A stretch of 64,000 nucleotides of DNA from Novosphingobium sediminicola (lineage in GTDB: Bacteria; Pseudomonadota; Alphaproteobacteria; Sphingomonadales; Sphingomonadaceae): contig NZ_JACIDX010000002.1 in NCBI RefSeq assembly GCF_014196525.1, positions 62,001 through 126,000 on the forward strand, read 5' to 3'. The notes beneath the pieces are model-generated. The model was given only the letters and a program-made list of their open reading frames with translations. It did no database searches and had not been told where the DNA came from. How positions within the stretch are numbered: position 1 is the stretch's first letter; each line of letters begins with the position of its first letter. Made by a program: the position numbers and the translations under genes. Below are positions 44,611 to 52,373 of this stretch, piece after piece.

Positions 44611-45776
44611 GCCCGCCCCTCCAGAACAGCCGCCGCCGTGGCCAGACAGCGGTCATAGGTGACCATGCCATAGCCGCTGGCCAGCGCCAGACGGGCGCCC
44701 GGCACCCGGCGCCCCAGCGTTTGGCCGGTTATTTGCCGCAAAGCCTCGACCACCGGCAGGAATCCCCCCGCCGCTCCGGCCTGACCGCAGGAAAGCTGAC
44801 CGCCCGACGTGTTGACCGGCAAAGCGCCCTCGATAGTCAGCGAGTTATGTCGCAAAAACTGCGCCGCCTCGCCCTTGGCGCAAAAGCCCAAATCTTCCAG
44901 TTGCATCGCCACGATGACCGGATAATCATCATAGACCTCCAGACAATCCATCGCCTCCGGTCCGACACCGGCTTGCGCATAAAGGCTGTCGCGGTCCATC
45001 GCCCAACCCGCCCGCACCGCCACCGGCTCGTCGAAATAGGCATTGTGGCGCTCAATGCTGCCCCGGATCACGGCATGGGGCAGTCCCAGCCCCCGCGCCC
45101 TTTCCTCGCTCATCACCAGAAAGGCCTCGGCCCCCGCGCATGGCATCACGCAATCGAACAGATGCAGCGGCTCAACAATGGCCGGGGCGGCCAGATATTG
45201 CTCAAGGTTGAGCGCCTTGCCCCCTAGCAGAGCGTTGGGATTGCCTGCTGCATTGGATCGCTGCGCGGTGGCGATCGCCCCGAAATCGGCCCGCGTCGCG
45301 CCAAAACGCGCCATGTAATGCGCGGTAATCAAAGCAAACATGCCATTAGGCCCCGGCGCGCCATAGGGCCGCACCGCCGAATCGGAAAAATGGCTGAAAT
45401 TGCTGACCAGTTCGGCAAAACTGGCGGGATTGGCGGTGTCCGCACCGATGCAGGCGACAATCGAAGCATCGCCCGCCTGAACCGCGCGGGCCGCGCGGCG
45501 CAGCGCCATCACCCCGCTGGCCCCGCCCGTGGGCAGCCATTCGATCCAGCGCGGGGCCATGTCGAAATGCTCGGTCATGGCGATGGTCGTATCCGGCCCC
45601 ATGGTGAAGGAGGACAGCGCCAGACCATCCACCTCCTGCTTGGTTATGCCCGCCGCCGCAGTCACATCATGCAGCGCTCGCCCGACCCACCAATGGGCGG
45701 GTTTGTCGCTGTGGCGAACATAGCGCACCGTGGTGGGCGCCACGACGGCCACTCCGTCGAAAGGCTGCACCGGCAT
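44607..45776 (-). CDS. Thiolase-like (Ltp2-type aldolase) protein lacking catalytic Cys and His
   Basis: A 389-residue protein of the lipid-transfer thiolase family. The position of the nucleophilic cysteine is GGASG (residues 84-88) instead of a CASG-type motif, and the usual GHPxG histidine near the C-terminus is CGQAGAAGG (about residues 330-338). A stretch NTSGGQLS at residue 322 is typical of DUF35 partners such as Ltp2, which perform retro-aldol cleavage of CoA esters and need no such cysteine. The start shares one base with the ligase stop. Function inferred by analogy. Confidence 0.85.
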   Translation of the reverse strand: MPVQPFDGVAVVAPTTVRYVRHSDKPAHWWVGRALHDVTAAAGITKQEVDGLALSSFTMGPDTTIAMTEHFDMAPRWIEWLPTGGASGVMALRRAARAVQAGDASIVACIGADTANPASFAELVSNFSHFSDSAVRPYGAPGPNGMFALITAHYMARFGATRADFGAIATAQRSNAAGNPNALLGGKALNLEQYLAAPAIVEPLHLFDCVMPCAGAEAFLVMSEERARGLGLPHAVIRGSIERHNAYFDEPVAVRAGWAMDRDSLYAQAGVGPEAMDCLEVYDDYPVIVAMQLEDLGFCAKGEAAQFLRHNSLTIEGALPVNTSGGQLSCGQAGAAGGFLPVVEALRQITGQTLGRRVPGARLALASGYGMVTYDRCLATAAAVLEGRA

Positions 45777-47434
45777 CAGCCTGCCACCGCGCGAACAGCA
45801 CGCGCCACCTGATAGCCCGCCGCCTCGCGGTCCCACGCATCGGGGGTAACGCCCATGTCGCGCAGGCGGAATTTCTGGACCTTGCCATTTTCCGTGGTCG
45901 GCAGCGTATCGGCAAAGCGCAGGTAACGCGGAACCGAAAAATAGGTCATGCGCGGCTGACAGAAATCGAGCAGCGCCTCGGGCGAGAGCGCCATCCCCTC
46001 GCGCAGGACGAGCGAGGCCATCACCTCATCCTCGCCATGCTCGCTGGGCACCGGATAGACCGCCGCGATGGCGATGGCGGGATGGGACAGCAGCACCTGC
46101 TCGACCTCGAAGGCGGAAATATTCTCGCCACGACGCCGGATCGCGTCCTTGATCCGATCCATGAAATAGAAACGCCCCTCCGCATCGCGCCACACGCGAT
46201 CGCCGGTATGCAGCCACAGATTGCGCCATGAGGCCGCCGTTTGCGACGGCATCTCATGATAACCGGCCGCAAAGGCATGAGGATGGCCGGCGCGCAGCAG
46301 CAATTCGCCCGGTGTGCCATCGGGCAGCGGGTTGTCGTCCTCATCGGCCACGATGGCCTCATAGCCGGGGCGCACCTGGCCCATGCAGCCGGGCAGAGGA
46401 TCACCCCCGCCGATCACGAAATTGCTCTCCGTTGCGCCATAGCCGTCGATCAGCGCCATGCCATAGCGCCCGGCAAAGGCGGCGTGGAACTGGGCCGGAA
46501 CGCCGGGGGCCAACGCACGGCGCACCCTGTGGGCGGCGTCATCGGGCTGATCCGGGGTGGCCAGCAGGATCGACACCATCGCGCCCAGCAGATAGGTCAC
46601 CGTTGCGCCATGCCGGGCCAATGCAGCGCTGAAACCGCTGGCCGAAAAGCGGTCCATCACCACCAGCCGCGATCCTGAAAGCAGCGCCTGAAAGAAGGCC
46701 CCCAGCGCATTGACATGAAATAGCGGCAACGTGGTGAGCAGCACATCCTCGGCCTCGATCTCCAGCACATCGATGCTGTTGAGGCCCCACCAGAAGAATT
46801 GCGCCTGAGGGCAGCAGACGCCCTTGGAAGGCCCGGTGGTGCCCGAAGTATAGATGATCATTGCGGTATGGGCCGGGCCGGTGGGCGCAGACTCACGCGG
46901 CACGCCAGGTTCGGGCACGGGGATCAGCGCCCATTCTCCGGCGGTTTTCGGCAAGGCATCCTCGCCGCGTGCGGGCAGCACCCAGATCGCCTCCAGCGCC
47001 AGATCAGCGCTCGGAACATAGGCCATGGCCTGCGCGACATCAGCCTCCAGCACCAGCAGGCGCGCGCCGCTATTGGCCAGAATATGCTGTAATTGCGCCC
47101 CACGCGCGGCGCGGTTGATCGGCACCGCAATCGCGCCCAGCCAGATAGTACCCAGCAGCATATCGAAAAATTCCAGTCGGTTGCCGCAAAGCAGAGCCAC
47201 CCGGTCGCCTAGTTCGATCCCCGCCTTGGCCAGCCTTGCCGCGCTGCGCCCGGCGCGGTCAGCAAGATCGCGGGCGGACAGGACTGCCCCGTCGATCAGC
47301 AGCAGAGGCGTATCGCCCGCCGTCTCGCAGCGGCGCAACAGCATGGAGATAATGGTACGCTGATCCGGCGCAAAGGCATCGATCAATCGCGATGCCCGTG
47401 GAGAGAATTGCGCGGGAAATTGTAGTGTCGACAT
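45776..47434 (-). CDS. AMP-dependent acyl-CoA ligase
   Basis: A 552-residue adenylate-forming enzyme that activates an acid with ATP and CoA. The ATP motif is IIYTSGTTGPSKGVCC, then DGYGATESNFVIGGG, WLHTGDRVWRDAEGRFYFMDRIKDAIRRRGENI and the catalytic Lys in PTTENGKVQKFRLRD. The hinge and C-terminal domain are complete. Its acid is unknown; in this operon it probably activates the product or substrate of the oxygenase. Start at 47434 follows AGGAAG. Confidence 0.93.
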   Translation of the reverse strand: MSTLQFPAQFSPRASRLIDAFAPDQRTIISMLLRRCETAGDTPLLLIDGAVLSARDLADRAGRSAARLAKAGIELGDRVALLCGNRLEFFDMLLGTIWLGAIAVPINRAARGAQLQHILANSGARLLVLEADVAQAMAYVPSADLALEAIWVLPARGEDALPKTAGEWALIPVPEPGVPRESAPTGPAHTAMIIYTSGTTGPSKGVCCPQAQFFWWGLNSIDVLEIEAEDVLLTTLPLFHVNALGAFFQALLSGSRLVVMDRFSASGFSAALARHGATVTYLLGAMVSILLATPDQPDDAAHRVRRALAPGVPAQFHAAFAGRYGMALIDGYGATESNFVIGGGDPLPGCMGQVRPGYEAIVADEDDNPLPDGTPGELLLRAGHPHAFAAGYHEMPSQTAASWRNLWLHTGDRVWRDAEGRFYFMDRIKDAIRRRGENISAFEVEQVLLSHPAIAIAAVYPVPSEHGEDEVMASLVLREGMALSPEALLDFCQPRMTYFSVPRYLRFADTLPTTENGKVQKFRLRDMGVTPDAWDREAAGYQVARAVRAVAG

Positions 47435-47484
47435 TGAAACTTCCTGAAAAATCGGGAGAGCATGGGCCGTCGGTGCGGCCCTTT

Positions 47485-47970
47485 TCAAAGAATGGTGAGA
47501 ATGTCACCCAAAGGCCCTTCGGCGCCCAGCAGATCGACCCGCTTGCGCCGGATCAGCAGGCGCGCGCCATCAAAAGACAGGACATGGGTGACGCGGGCGT
47601 GAAAGGTCGTCTGGGCCGAGGGCGTCCATTGCCCCACCATCAGGCAGGAGCGGACGATGACATCCTCCGAGCCCGGATCGACCGGGCCAAGCCGGATATT
47701 GCCCACATGATGCACCGAACGCACACCGGGAGCGAGCGAAGAGGCATCATCATTTTTCAGTCGCTCCAGACGAATCCGGCGCAACAAGGCCGTGTCATAG
47801 ATCAGCGAGACTTCTTCGAGCGAATCGCTCTGATCAGCGCGCGCGGGCAGCCAGTAGGTCCCTTCAGGATCGAACAGAGCGCCCCAACTATCCCAGTCGC
47901 GCCGGTCGAGCATCGCGGCTTCCTCAAACAGGAAGCCGGTGACGCGTTCGAGCAGATCGGCCCGTGTCAT
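47485..47970 (-). CDS. Aromatic-ring-hydroxylating dioxygenase beta subunit
   Basis: A 161-residue small subunit (SnoaL/NTF2-like fold). MTRADLLERVTGFLFEEAAMLDRRDWDSWGALFDPEGTYWLPA is the characteristic start, with LLRRIRLERL and TRVTHVLSFDGARLLIRRKRVDLL further along. It contacts the alpha subunit. The start overlaps the alpha stop (ATGA). A frame exists a few codons upstream (from 47994) but the overlap start is preferred. Confidence 0.93.
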   Translation of the reverse strand: MTRADLLERVTGFLFEEAAMLDRRDWDSWGALFDPEGTYWLPARADQSDSLEEVSLIYDTALLRRIRLERLKNDDASSLAPGVRSVHHVGNIRLGPVDPGSEDVIVRSCLMVGQWTPSAQTTFHARVTHVLSFDGARLLIRRKRVDLLGAEGPLGDILTIL

Positions 47971-49265
47971 GCAGCCTCCATCAGATCGAGCCATGCCTGA
48001 AACTGGCCGCGAAACAGCGCGTCGCTGGTGCCCGGCACCTCGGTCGCGCCATCGGGGCCCGGCGGCGCGAGATCGCCATAGCGGCCCAGTTCAACCCACT
48101 CAGGCTGTCCGGCCTTAAGCCCGGCCTGCATCCGGCGATAGATTTCGTGATCGTCCGGCCCCACCATGCCCGCCGAACTGTTGACCAGAGTGGAATAGGC
48201 AATGGTGCGATGGAAGGTCGAAGGCGGCGCGCCTTTCAGCCGGAAATGCCATGTCTCGATGATCGTGCGATCCACCGCCAAGGGGCGCACCACGCGCAGC
48301 AACTGCACAGGCGCCTTGAGCATCAGGCTGGGATAGGCAATGGAATTGTTGCGGCTGACCGAGAGGATCTGGCGTGCTCGCTCCTCGCCATGGCCGTCGA
48401 CCATCGCGCGCCAATAGGCGTCATCCTCGGCATAGGCGGAATGGATGCTGGCCTTGCCGCCCAGATCGGCATGGCCATGGGGCATCACCCGCGCGCCCAT
48501 TTCGTCGAAGAAATCATAGCTGGCCGAAAAGGGCGCCAAGGCCTGGAGCTCGAAATGCAGCGCCTCGTCGCCTTGGGGCAATTGCGCCGCCACCGCCCGC
48601 GCGGGGCGCGCCGCCGACATATGCACCACCATCGGATGCAGCGCGTCGAGCGTGTTTTCCATGAAGAACTTCCAGTTGCAGGCATGATCATAGCGCAACA
48701 CGCCGCCCGCCACCTCGATCTCGCCAAGCGGGGCGCGATCGATGAAATTGTCGAGCGAACCCGCCATCGGGCCAAGCCATTCCTCCAGCGACGGCCCATC
48801 CGCCGCCAGACGGCCGAACACGAACCCGCGATAGGATGCGAAACCGGGCAGCGCCGCCATGCCATAATCACAGGCGCCGGGCTTGACCGGACGCTCGCCA
48901 TAGCCCTTTTGCGCGGGGACCGTGCGCAGCGCGCCGTCCAGACCATAGATCCAGCCGTGATAGCCGCAGCGGATCGCCTTCATCTGGCCCCCGCCATCGG
49001 GCACGAGCTGCGCACCTTTATGAGCGCAGCGGTTGTAGAAGCCGCGCAGAACGCCATCCTTGCCCCGCAGCATCAGAACCGGTTCGCGCCCGATATGGGT
49101 GGCGTAATAGTCACCGGCGGCGCAGGCCTGCGATTCATGGCCGAGAAAGACCCATGCGCGGCCAAAAACGCGCTGCATTTCCAGCTCGAAAATCTCCGGA
49201 TCGACATAAACCGATCCGTGAACGCGCATAGACTGAATTCTATTTCTCAGATCCACCTGCGACAC
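47967..49265 (-). CDS. Aromatic-ring-hydroxylating dioxygenase alpha subunit (Rieske)
   Basis: A 432-residue Rieske oxygenase. The 2Fe-2S ligands are Cys80 and His82 (RCAHKGAQL) and Cys100 and His103 (RCGYHGWIYGLDG). Mononuclear iron ligands are Asp207, His210 and His215 in NTLDALHPMVVHMS. No ferredoxin or reductase gene accompanies it. Substrate class uncertain; it is related to aromatic-acid dioxygenases. GTG at 49265 opens the frame; an ATG at 49229 (MRVHGSVYV) is an alternative. Confidence 0.94.
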   Translation of the reverse strand: MSQVDLRNRIQSMRVHGSVYVDPEIFELEMQRVFGRAWVFLGHESQACAAGDYYATHIGREPVLMLRGKDGVLRGFYNRCAHKGAQLVPDGGGQMKAIRCGYHGWIYGLDGALRTVPAQKGYGERPVKPGACDYGMAALPGFASYRGFVFGRLAADGPSLEEWLGPMAGSLDNFIDRAPLGEIEVAGGVLRYDHACNWKFFMENTLDALHPMVVHMSAARPARAVAAQLPQGDEALHFELQALAPFSASYDFFDEMGARVMPHGHADLGGKASIHSAYAEDDAYWRAMVDGHGEERARQILSVSRNNSIAYPSLMLKAPVQLLRVVRPLAVDRTIIETWHFRLKGAPPSTFHRTIAYSTLVNSSAGMVGPDDHEIYRRMQAGLKAGQPEWVELGRYGDLAPPGPDGATEVPGTSDALFRGQFQAWLDLMEAA

Positions 49266-49647
49266 AACCTTTCGTTTTCAACGTCGAATCCCTGTGCGAT
49301 GAACCGTGAGGCGGGGGCATCGCAATGGAGTCGAGAAATTCAATTATTATACTGATATAAAATATTATTTTTATAGATTAAGCCCACCTTTGATCGGCAT
49401 GACAGATCGCGAGCGATTTCGCGGAGCGGCCTGAGTCCCCGCTCTGATATTTCAAGCTTGATAGATCGCGCGGTTTGATGCAAGCTAAAACTGCATTCAG
49501 TTTAATCCCACCCCATTTCCCACGGAGGCATGCGGCGAGGCGAAGCGCAATGTCTGGTATGCACCTTTACGCAACCGGCCAGAGCAAAGCCCGCACACCC
49601 CGATCAGGCCTGCGCCCCGCAAGGCGCCAAGGAGGATGTTCTTGACG
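49266..49647. other. Divergent control region of the oxygenase operon and the AAHS transporter
   Basis: About 380 bases with no gene. It contains an AT-rich stretch (49340-49380) probably holding promoters, an inverted repeat GAGCGG (49424-49429) / CCGCTC (49439-49444), an ATCGC-GA-GCGAT element at 49406-49417, and the 10-bp palindrome listed separately. The GntR protein at 42201 is the likely binder. Confidence 0.6.
49452..49461. promoter_or_regulatory. Palindrome TCAAGCTTGA, candidate GntR operator
   Basis: A perfect 10-bp palindrome in the shared promoter region. Size and symmetry suit a GntR-type dimer. Evidence is positional only. Confidence 0.3.
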
Positions 49648-50970
49648 ATGCCTTTCCCGCCCGAATCCCGCCTGCGGTCTGGCCGCCCGTGGTATTGCCG
49701 GCCCCGGCTGATCATCTGGATCTGTTGGTTCGGCCTCTTTTCCGAAGGCTATGATATGGGCGTGTTGGGCGCTGTGCTGCCCGGTCTGCTCAATGATCCG
49801 GCCTGGCATCTGGGGCCGACCTCGGCCAGCCTGCTGGCCAGCGCCGCGATGGCAGGCATGTTCTTTGGCGGATATGGCTTTGGCGTGCTGAGCGATCGCT
49901 TTGGCCGCAAGGCCTGCTTCATCGCCTGCCTGACGCTGTTTTCGATCACCAGCGCGGCAGCGGCGGCCGCGCCAACCCCGCTGTTCTTTGCCGCCATGCG
50001 CTTTCTGGCCGGGATCGGCATTGGCGGGATCGTGCCGGTAGCCGCCGCCTTTGCCTGCGAATTTGCCCCGCGCGGAAAGATCAATCGCGAATTTGCCATC
50101 ATGTATTCCGGCTATTCGCTGGGCATCTTTGCCGCCGCGCTCGCCTCCTTCTTCCTGCTGCAAAACGCGGGCTGGCGGCCGATCGTGGCACTGGGCGCCG
50201 CGCCGCTCGTGCTGTTGCCCGCCATCCTGTGGCTTTTGCCGGAATCGGCGGCCTATCTGATGGGCAAGGGACAGAATGAAAAAGCGGACGCCATCGCCCG
50301 TCGCTATGGTCTCGATCCGGCGGATCTGGCTCCACCGCCCGCCGAGGGCGCGATCAAACCCGGCGTGCGGGCATTGTTTGCCGATGGCCATGCGCGCGCC
50401 ACGCTGGGCTTCTGGCTGACCACCTTTACCGGCATGATCCTCGTCTATGGGCTGAACACGTGGCTGCCCCAGATCATGCGCGCCTCGGGCTATGACCTTG
50501 GCCCCAGCATCATGTTTCTGGGCGTTTTTGCACTGGCCTCCTCGGTGGGCGGCATCATGCTGGGCCGTTTGGCCGACCGTCATGGCCGCGCCCCGATCAT
50601 CGTGGCCGCCTTTTGCGGCGGAGCGGTGGCCATCCTGCTGCTTTCCCACAAATGGCCGCTGATGATGACCTATGGCATCGTGGCGGCGGCAGGCGTCGGC
50701 ACGGTGTCGGCCGCCGTGATGGTGACCAGCTATCTGTCCCAATATTTCAGCCCGACCCTGCGCGCCACGGCCGTGGGCAGTTGCCTCAGCTTTTCGCGCA
50801 TGGGCTCGATCTGCGGGCCGCTGCTAGGCGGGATGATCGCGACCTATCAACTGGATATGGCGTGGAATTTCATTGGCTTTGCCGCTGTTGCCGCGCTTTC
50901 GGCGTTGGCCATCGCGCTGGTGCCCAGGCAAGAGGGGGAAGCCGGGGCCGTGGCGGCCTGCGCGGCCTGA
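49648..50970 (+). CDS. MFS transporter, aromatic-acid:H+ symporter type
   Basis: A 440-residue transporter. FSEGYDMGVLGAVLPGLL in helix 1 carries the Asp seen in the AAHS family (DGYD motif). GVLSDRFGRKACFI and GRLADRHGRAPII are the two MFS loop motifs, and FLAGIGIGGIVPVAAAFACEFAPRGKI matches the family. It is divergent from the aromatic-ring-hydroxylating operon and probably imports its acid substrate. The start at 49648 is 12 bases after GGAGG; TTG at 49642 or ATG at 49636 are alternatives. Confidence 0.88.
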   Translation: MPFPPESRLRSGRPWYCRPRLIIWICWFGLFSEGYDMGVLGAVLPGLLNDPAWHLGPTSASLLASAAMAGMFFGGYGFGVLSDRFGRKACFIACLTLFSITSAAAAAAPTPLFFAAMRFLAGIGIGGIVPVAAAFACEFAPRGKINREFAIMYSGYSLGIFAAALASFFLLQNAGWRPIVALGAAPLVLLPAILWLLPESAAYLMGKGQNEKADAIARRYGLDPADLAPPPAEGAIKPGVRALFADGHARATLGFWLTTFTGMILVYGLNTWLPQIMRASGYDLGPSIMFLGVFALASSVGGIMLGRLADRHGRAPIIVAAFCGGAVAILLLSHKWPLMMTYGIVAAAGVGTVSAAVMVTSYLSQYFSPTLRATAVGSCLSFSRMGSICGPLLGGMIATYQLDMAWNFIGFAAVAALSALAIALVPRQEGEAGAVAACAA

Positions 50971-50980
50971 CCGGTGTTAT

Positions 50981-51016
50981 AAAAAAGGCGCCGCTCCCGG
51001 TGAGAGCGGCGCCTTT
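50981..51016. terminator. Strong bidirectional terminator between MFS and isomerase genes
   Basis: A 13-bp perfect stem, AAAGGCGCCGCTC (50984-50996) with GAGCGGCGCCTTT (51004-51016), and a 7-base loop CCGGTGA, with an A-run before and T's after. Serves both convergent genes. Confidence 0.85.
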
Positions 51017-51036
51017 GCGGCCCTAGAACAGATCCA

Positions 51037-52005
51037 TTACGCTAGGGCAGCGCGGACATAATCCTTCATCCGGCGCAGCTCGGTCACCGAATCCGCCCCG
51101 GCATATTCATATTCCAGCATCGCGGGAATGGCCCAGCCATGGCGCGCGATCATCCGCACCACATCGCGGATGGGTGTGTCGCCCTGGCCAAAAACGGTAT
51201 TGGCCCCCTCGTGCAATTTGCGATCCTTGAGATGGATGCTGACGATCTTTTCGTGATGTTTTTCCAGAAAAGCGGGCGCATCGAAACCGGCCGCAACAAA
51301 ATGGCCGATGTCGAAATTGATCCGATAGAAGGGCGACATGGCCAGCCCCTTCTCGAAACTTTCGGGCGTGGCGAACTGGTTGGGGTCATGCAGGTTGGAA
51401 TGGCCGTGGAGGCCCAGAATGACGCGATGGCGCGCGGCAAAGGGCGCGGTGCGCTCGGCCATTTTAAGCGTGGTCGAGGCGGTCATGATCCGCGTGCCCA
51501 AGGCGCGGGTCATGGCAAAGCCGCGCTCGACCTCGGCATCGGTGCAATCCTCCTTCAGGCCAAAGTTGAACGCCTGTACCGCAATCCCGGCGGCGCGAAA
51601 GCGCGCGCCGATGGCCGCAAAATACGACATGGGCGTATTCAGGCGCCACGCGCGCACCTGTTCGCGCACCTGCTGGGCCGATGCGGGCTTAGGCCCTTCG
51701 GGCGGGCGGCCATAAAGCGAAGCCTCGGTCGGTTTGCCCGCCACAATCGCCCATGGCGCATCAAGCGAAAAGGCGGACGGCTGAATGGTCGGCTCGAACA
51801 ATTCCACGCTGGAAAGACCCACTGCGCGGCAACCCGCGATCATCTTGTCGATCATATCGCCGGGGGTCTGCAACATATCCCGAAAGCTGTAGGTCTGAAC
51901 CCCCAGTTGCAGCTTTGCGGCCGAACGGCGCGATGCCGCAAATGCCGGAGCGCCCATGCCCAGCAAAGCAGCGCCCAAACCGAATTCACGTCGCGACAAC
52001 TTCAT
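51037..52005 (-). CDS. Tat-exported sugar phosphate isomerase/epimerase-like TIM-barrel protein
   Basis: A 322-residue protein of the xylose-isomerase-like TIM-barrel family. The twin-arginine signal SRREFGLGAALLGMGAPAFAAS shows export to the periplasm. Metal-site segments are visible: VELFEP, LGLHGHSNLHDPNQFATPE, INFDIGHFVAAG, IVSIHLKDRK and AMLEYEYAG. Such secreted isomerase-like proteins often lie beside DUF1080 and TonB receptors and process oxidised or unusual sugars. It is divergent from the TonB receptor gene. Confidence 0.88.
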   Translation of the reverse strand: MKLSRREFGLGAALLGMGAPAFAASRRSAAKLQLGVQTYSFRDMLQTPGDMIDKMIAGCRAVGLSSVELFEPTIQPSAFSLDAPWAIVAGKPTEASLYGRPPEGPKPASAQQVREQVRAWRLNTPMSYFAAIGARFRAAGIAVQAFNFGLKEDCTDAEVERGFAMTRALGTRIMTASTTLKMAERTAPFAARHRVILGLHGHSNLHDPNQFATPESFEKGLAMSPFYRINFDIGHFVAAGFDAPAFLEKHHEKIVSIHLKDRKLHEGANTVFGQGDTPIRDVVRMIARHGWAIPAMLEYEYAGADSVTELRRMKDYVRAALA

Positions 52006-52373
52006 GATTGACCTCTCTGACAGCCTCTTGATTTGCGGTGAAACTGTATGCCGTTTCGCCCATCCGGCGCAAGGGTGATTTTGTAAAACATTTTTTGTTT
52101 TTCACACCCATCCTCGCTGCGGAATTCGCAGAAATTCGCCATAGAATCAGAATTTCCAAAGCCTGCCCGCTAAATCCTATGCCTCCCATCGGCGCCAACC
52201 CATGCTGCCGCTCTTCCTGAACTGCACCTTTGGCCTTCGCAATATGGCGCATAAGTGCATTCACTTTAACCTTGAAATTTCTCCTCCCGAAAAATATGAC
52301 CATCCCATTGCCGAGACGAATCGGTCGCCGTGACCATCGCCGGCAAAGCCATCCCAGGGAGGGACAGCCCCAC
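52006..52373. other. Divergent control region of the isomerase and TonB receptor
   Basis: About 370 bases without a gene. It carries a perfect inverted repeat CTGCG-GAATT-CGCAG (52117-52131), a T/A-rich element TAAAACATTTTTTGTTTTT (52084-52102), and a strong ribosome site AGGGAGGGA before the receptor. The spacing suggests one shared operator. Confidence 0.5.

Noticed and set aside
44607..45776. Assignment as an ordinary acetyl-CoA acetyltransferase
   Set aside because: Catalytic Cys and His motifs are missing and a DUF35 partner is fused in operon order, as in Ltp2-type systems.
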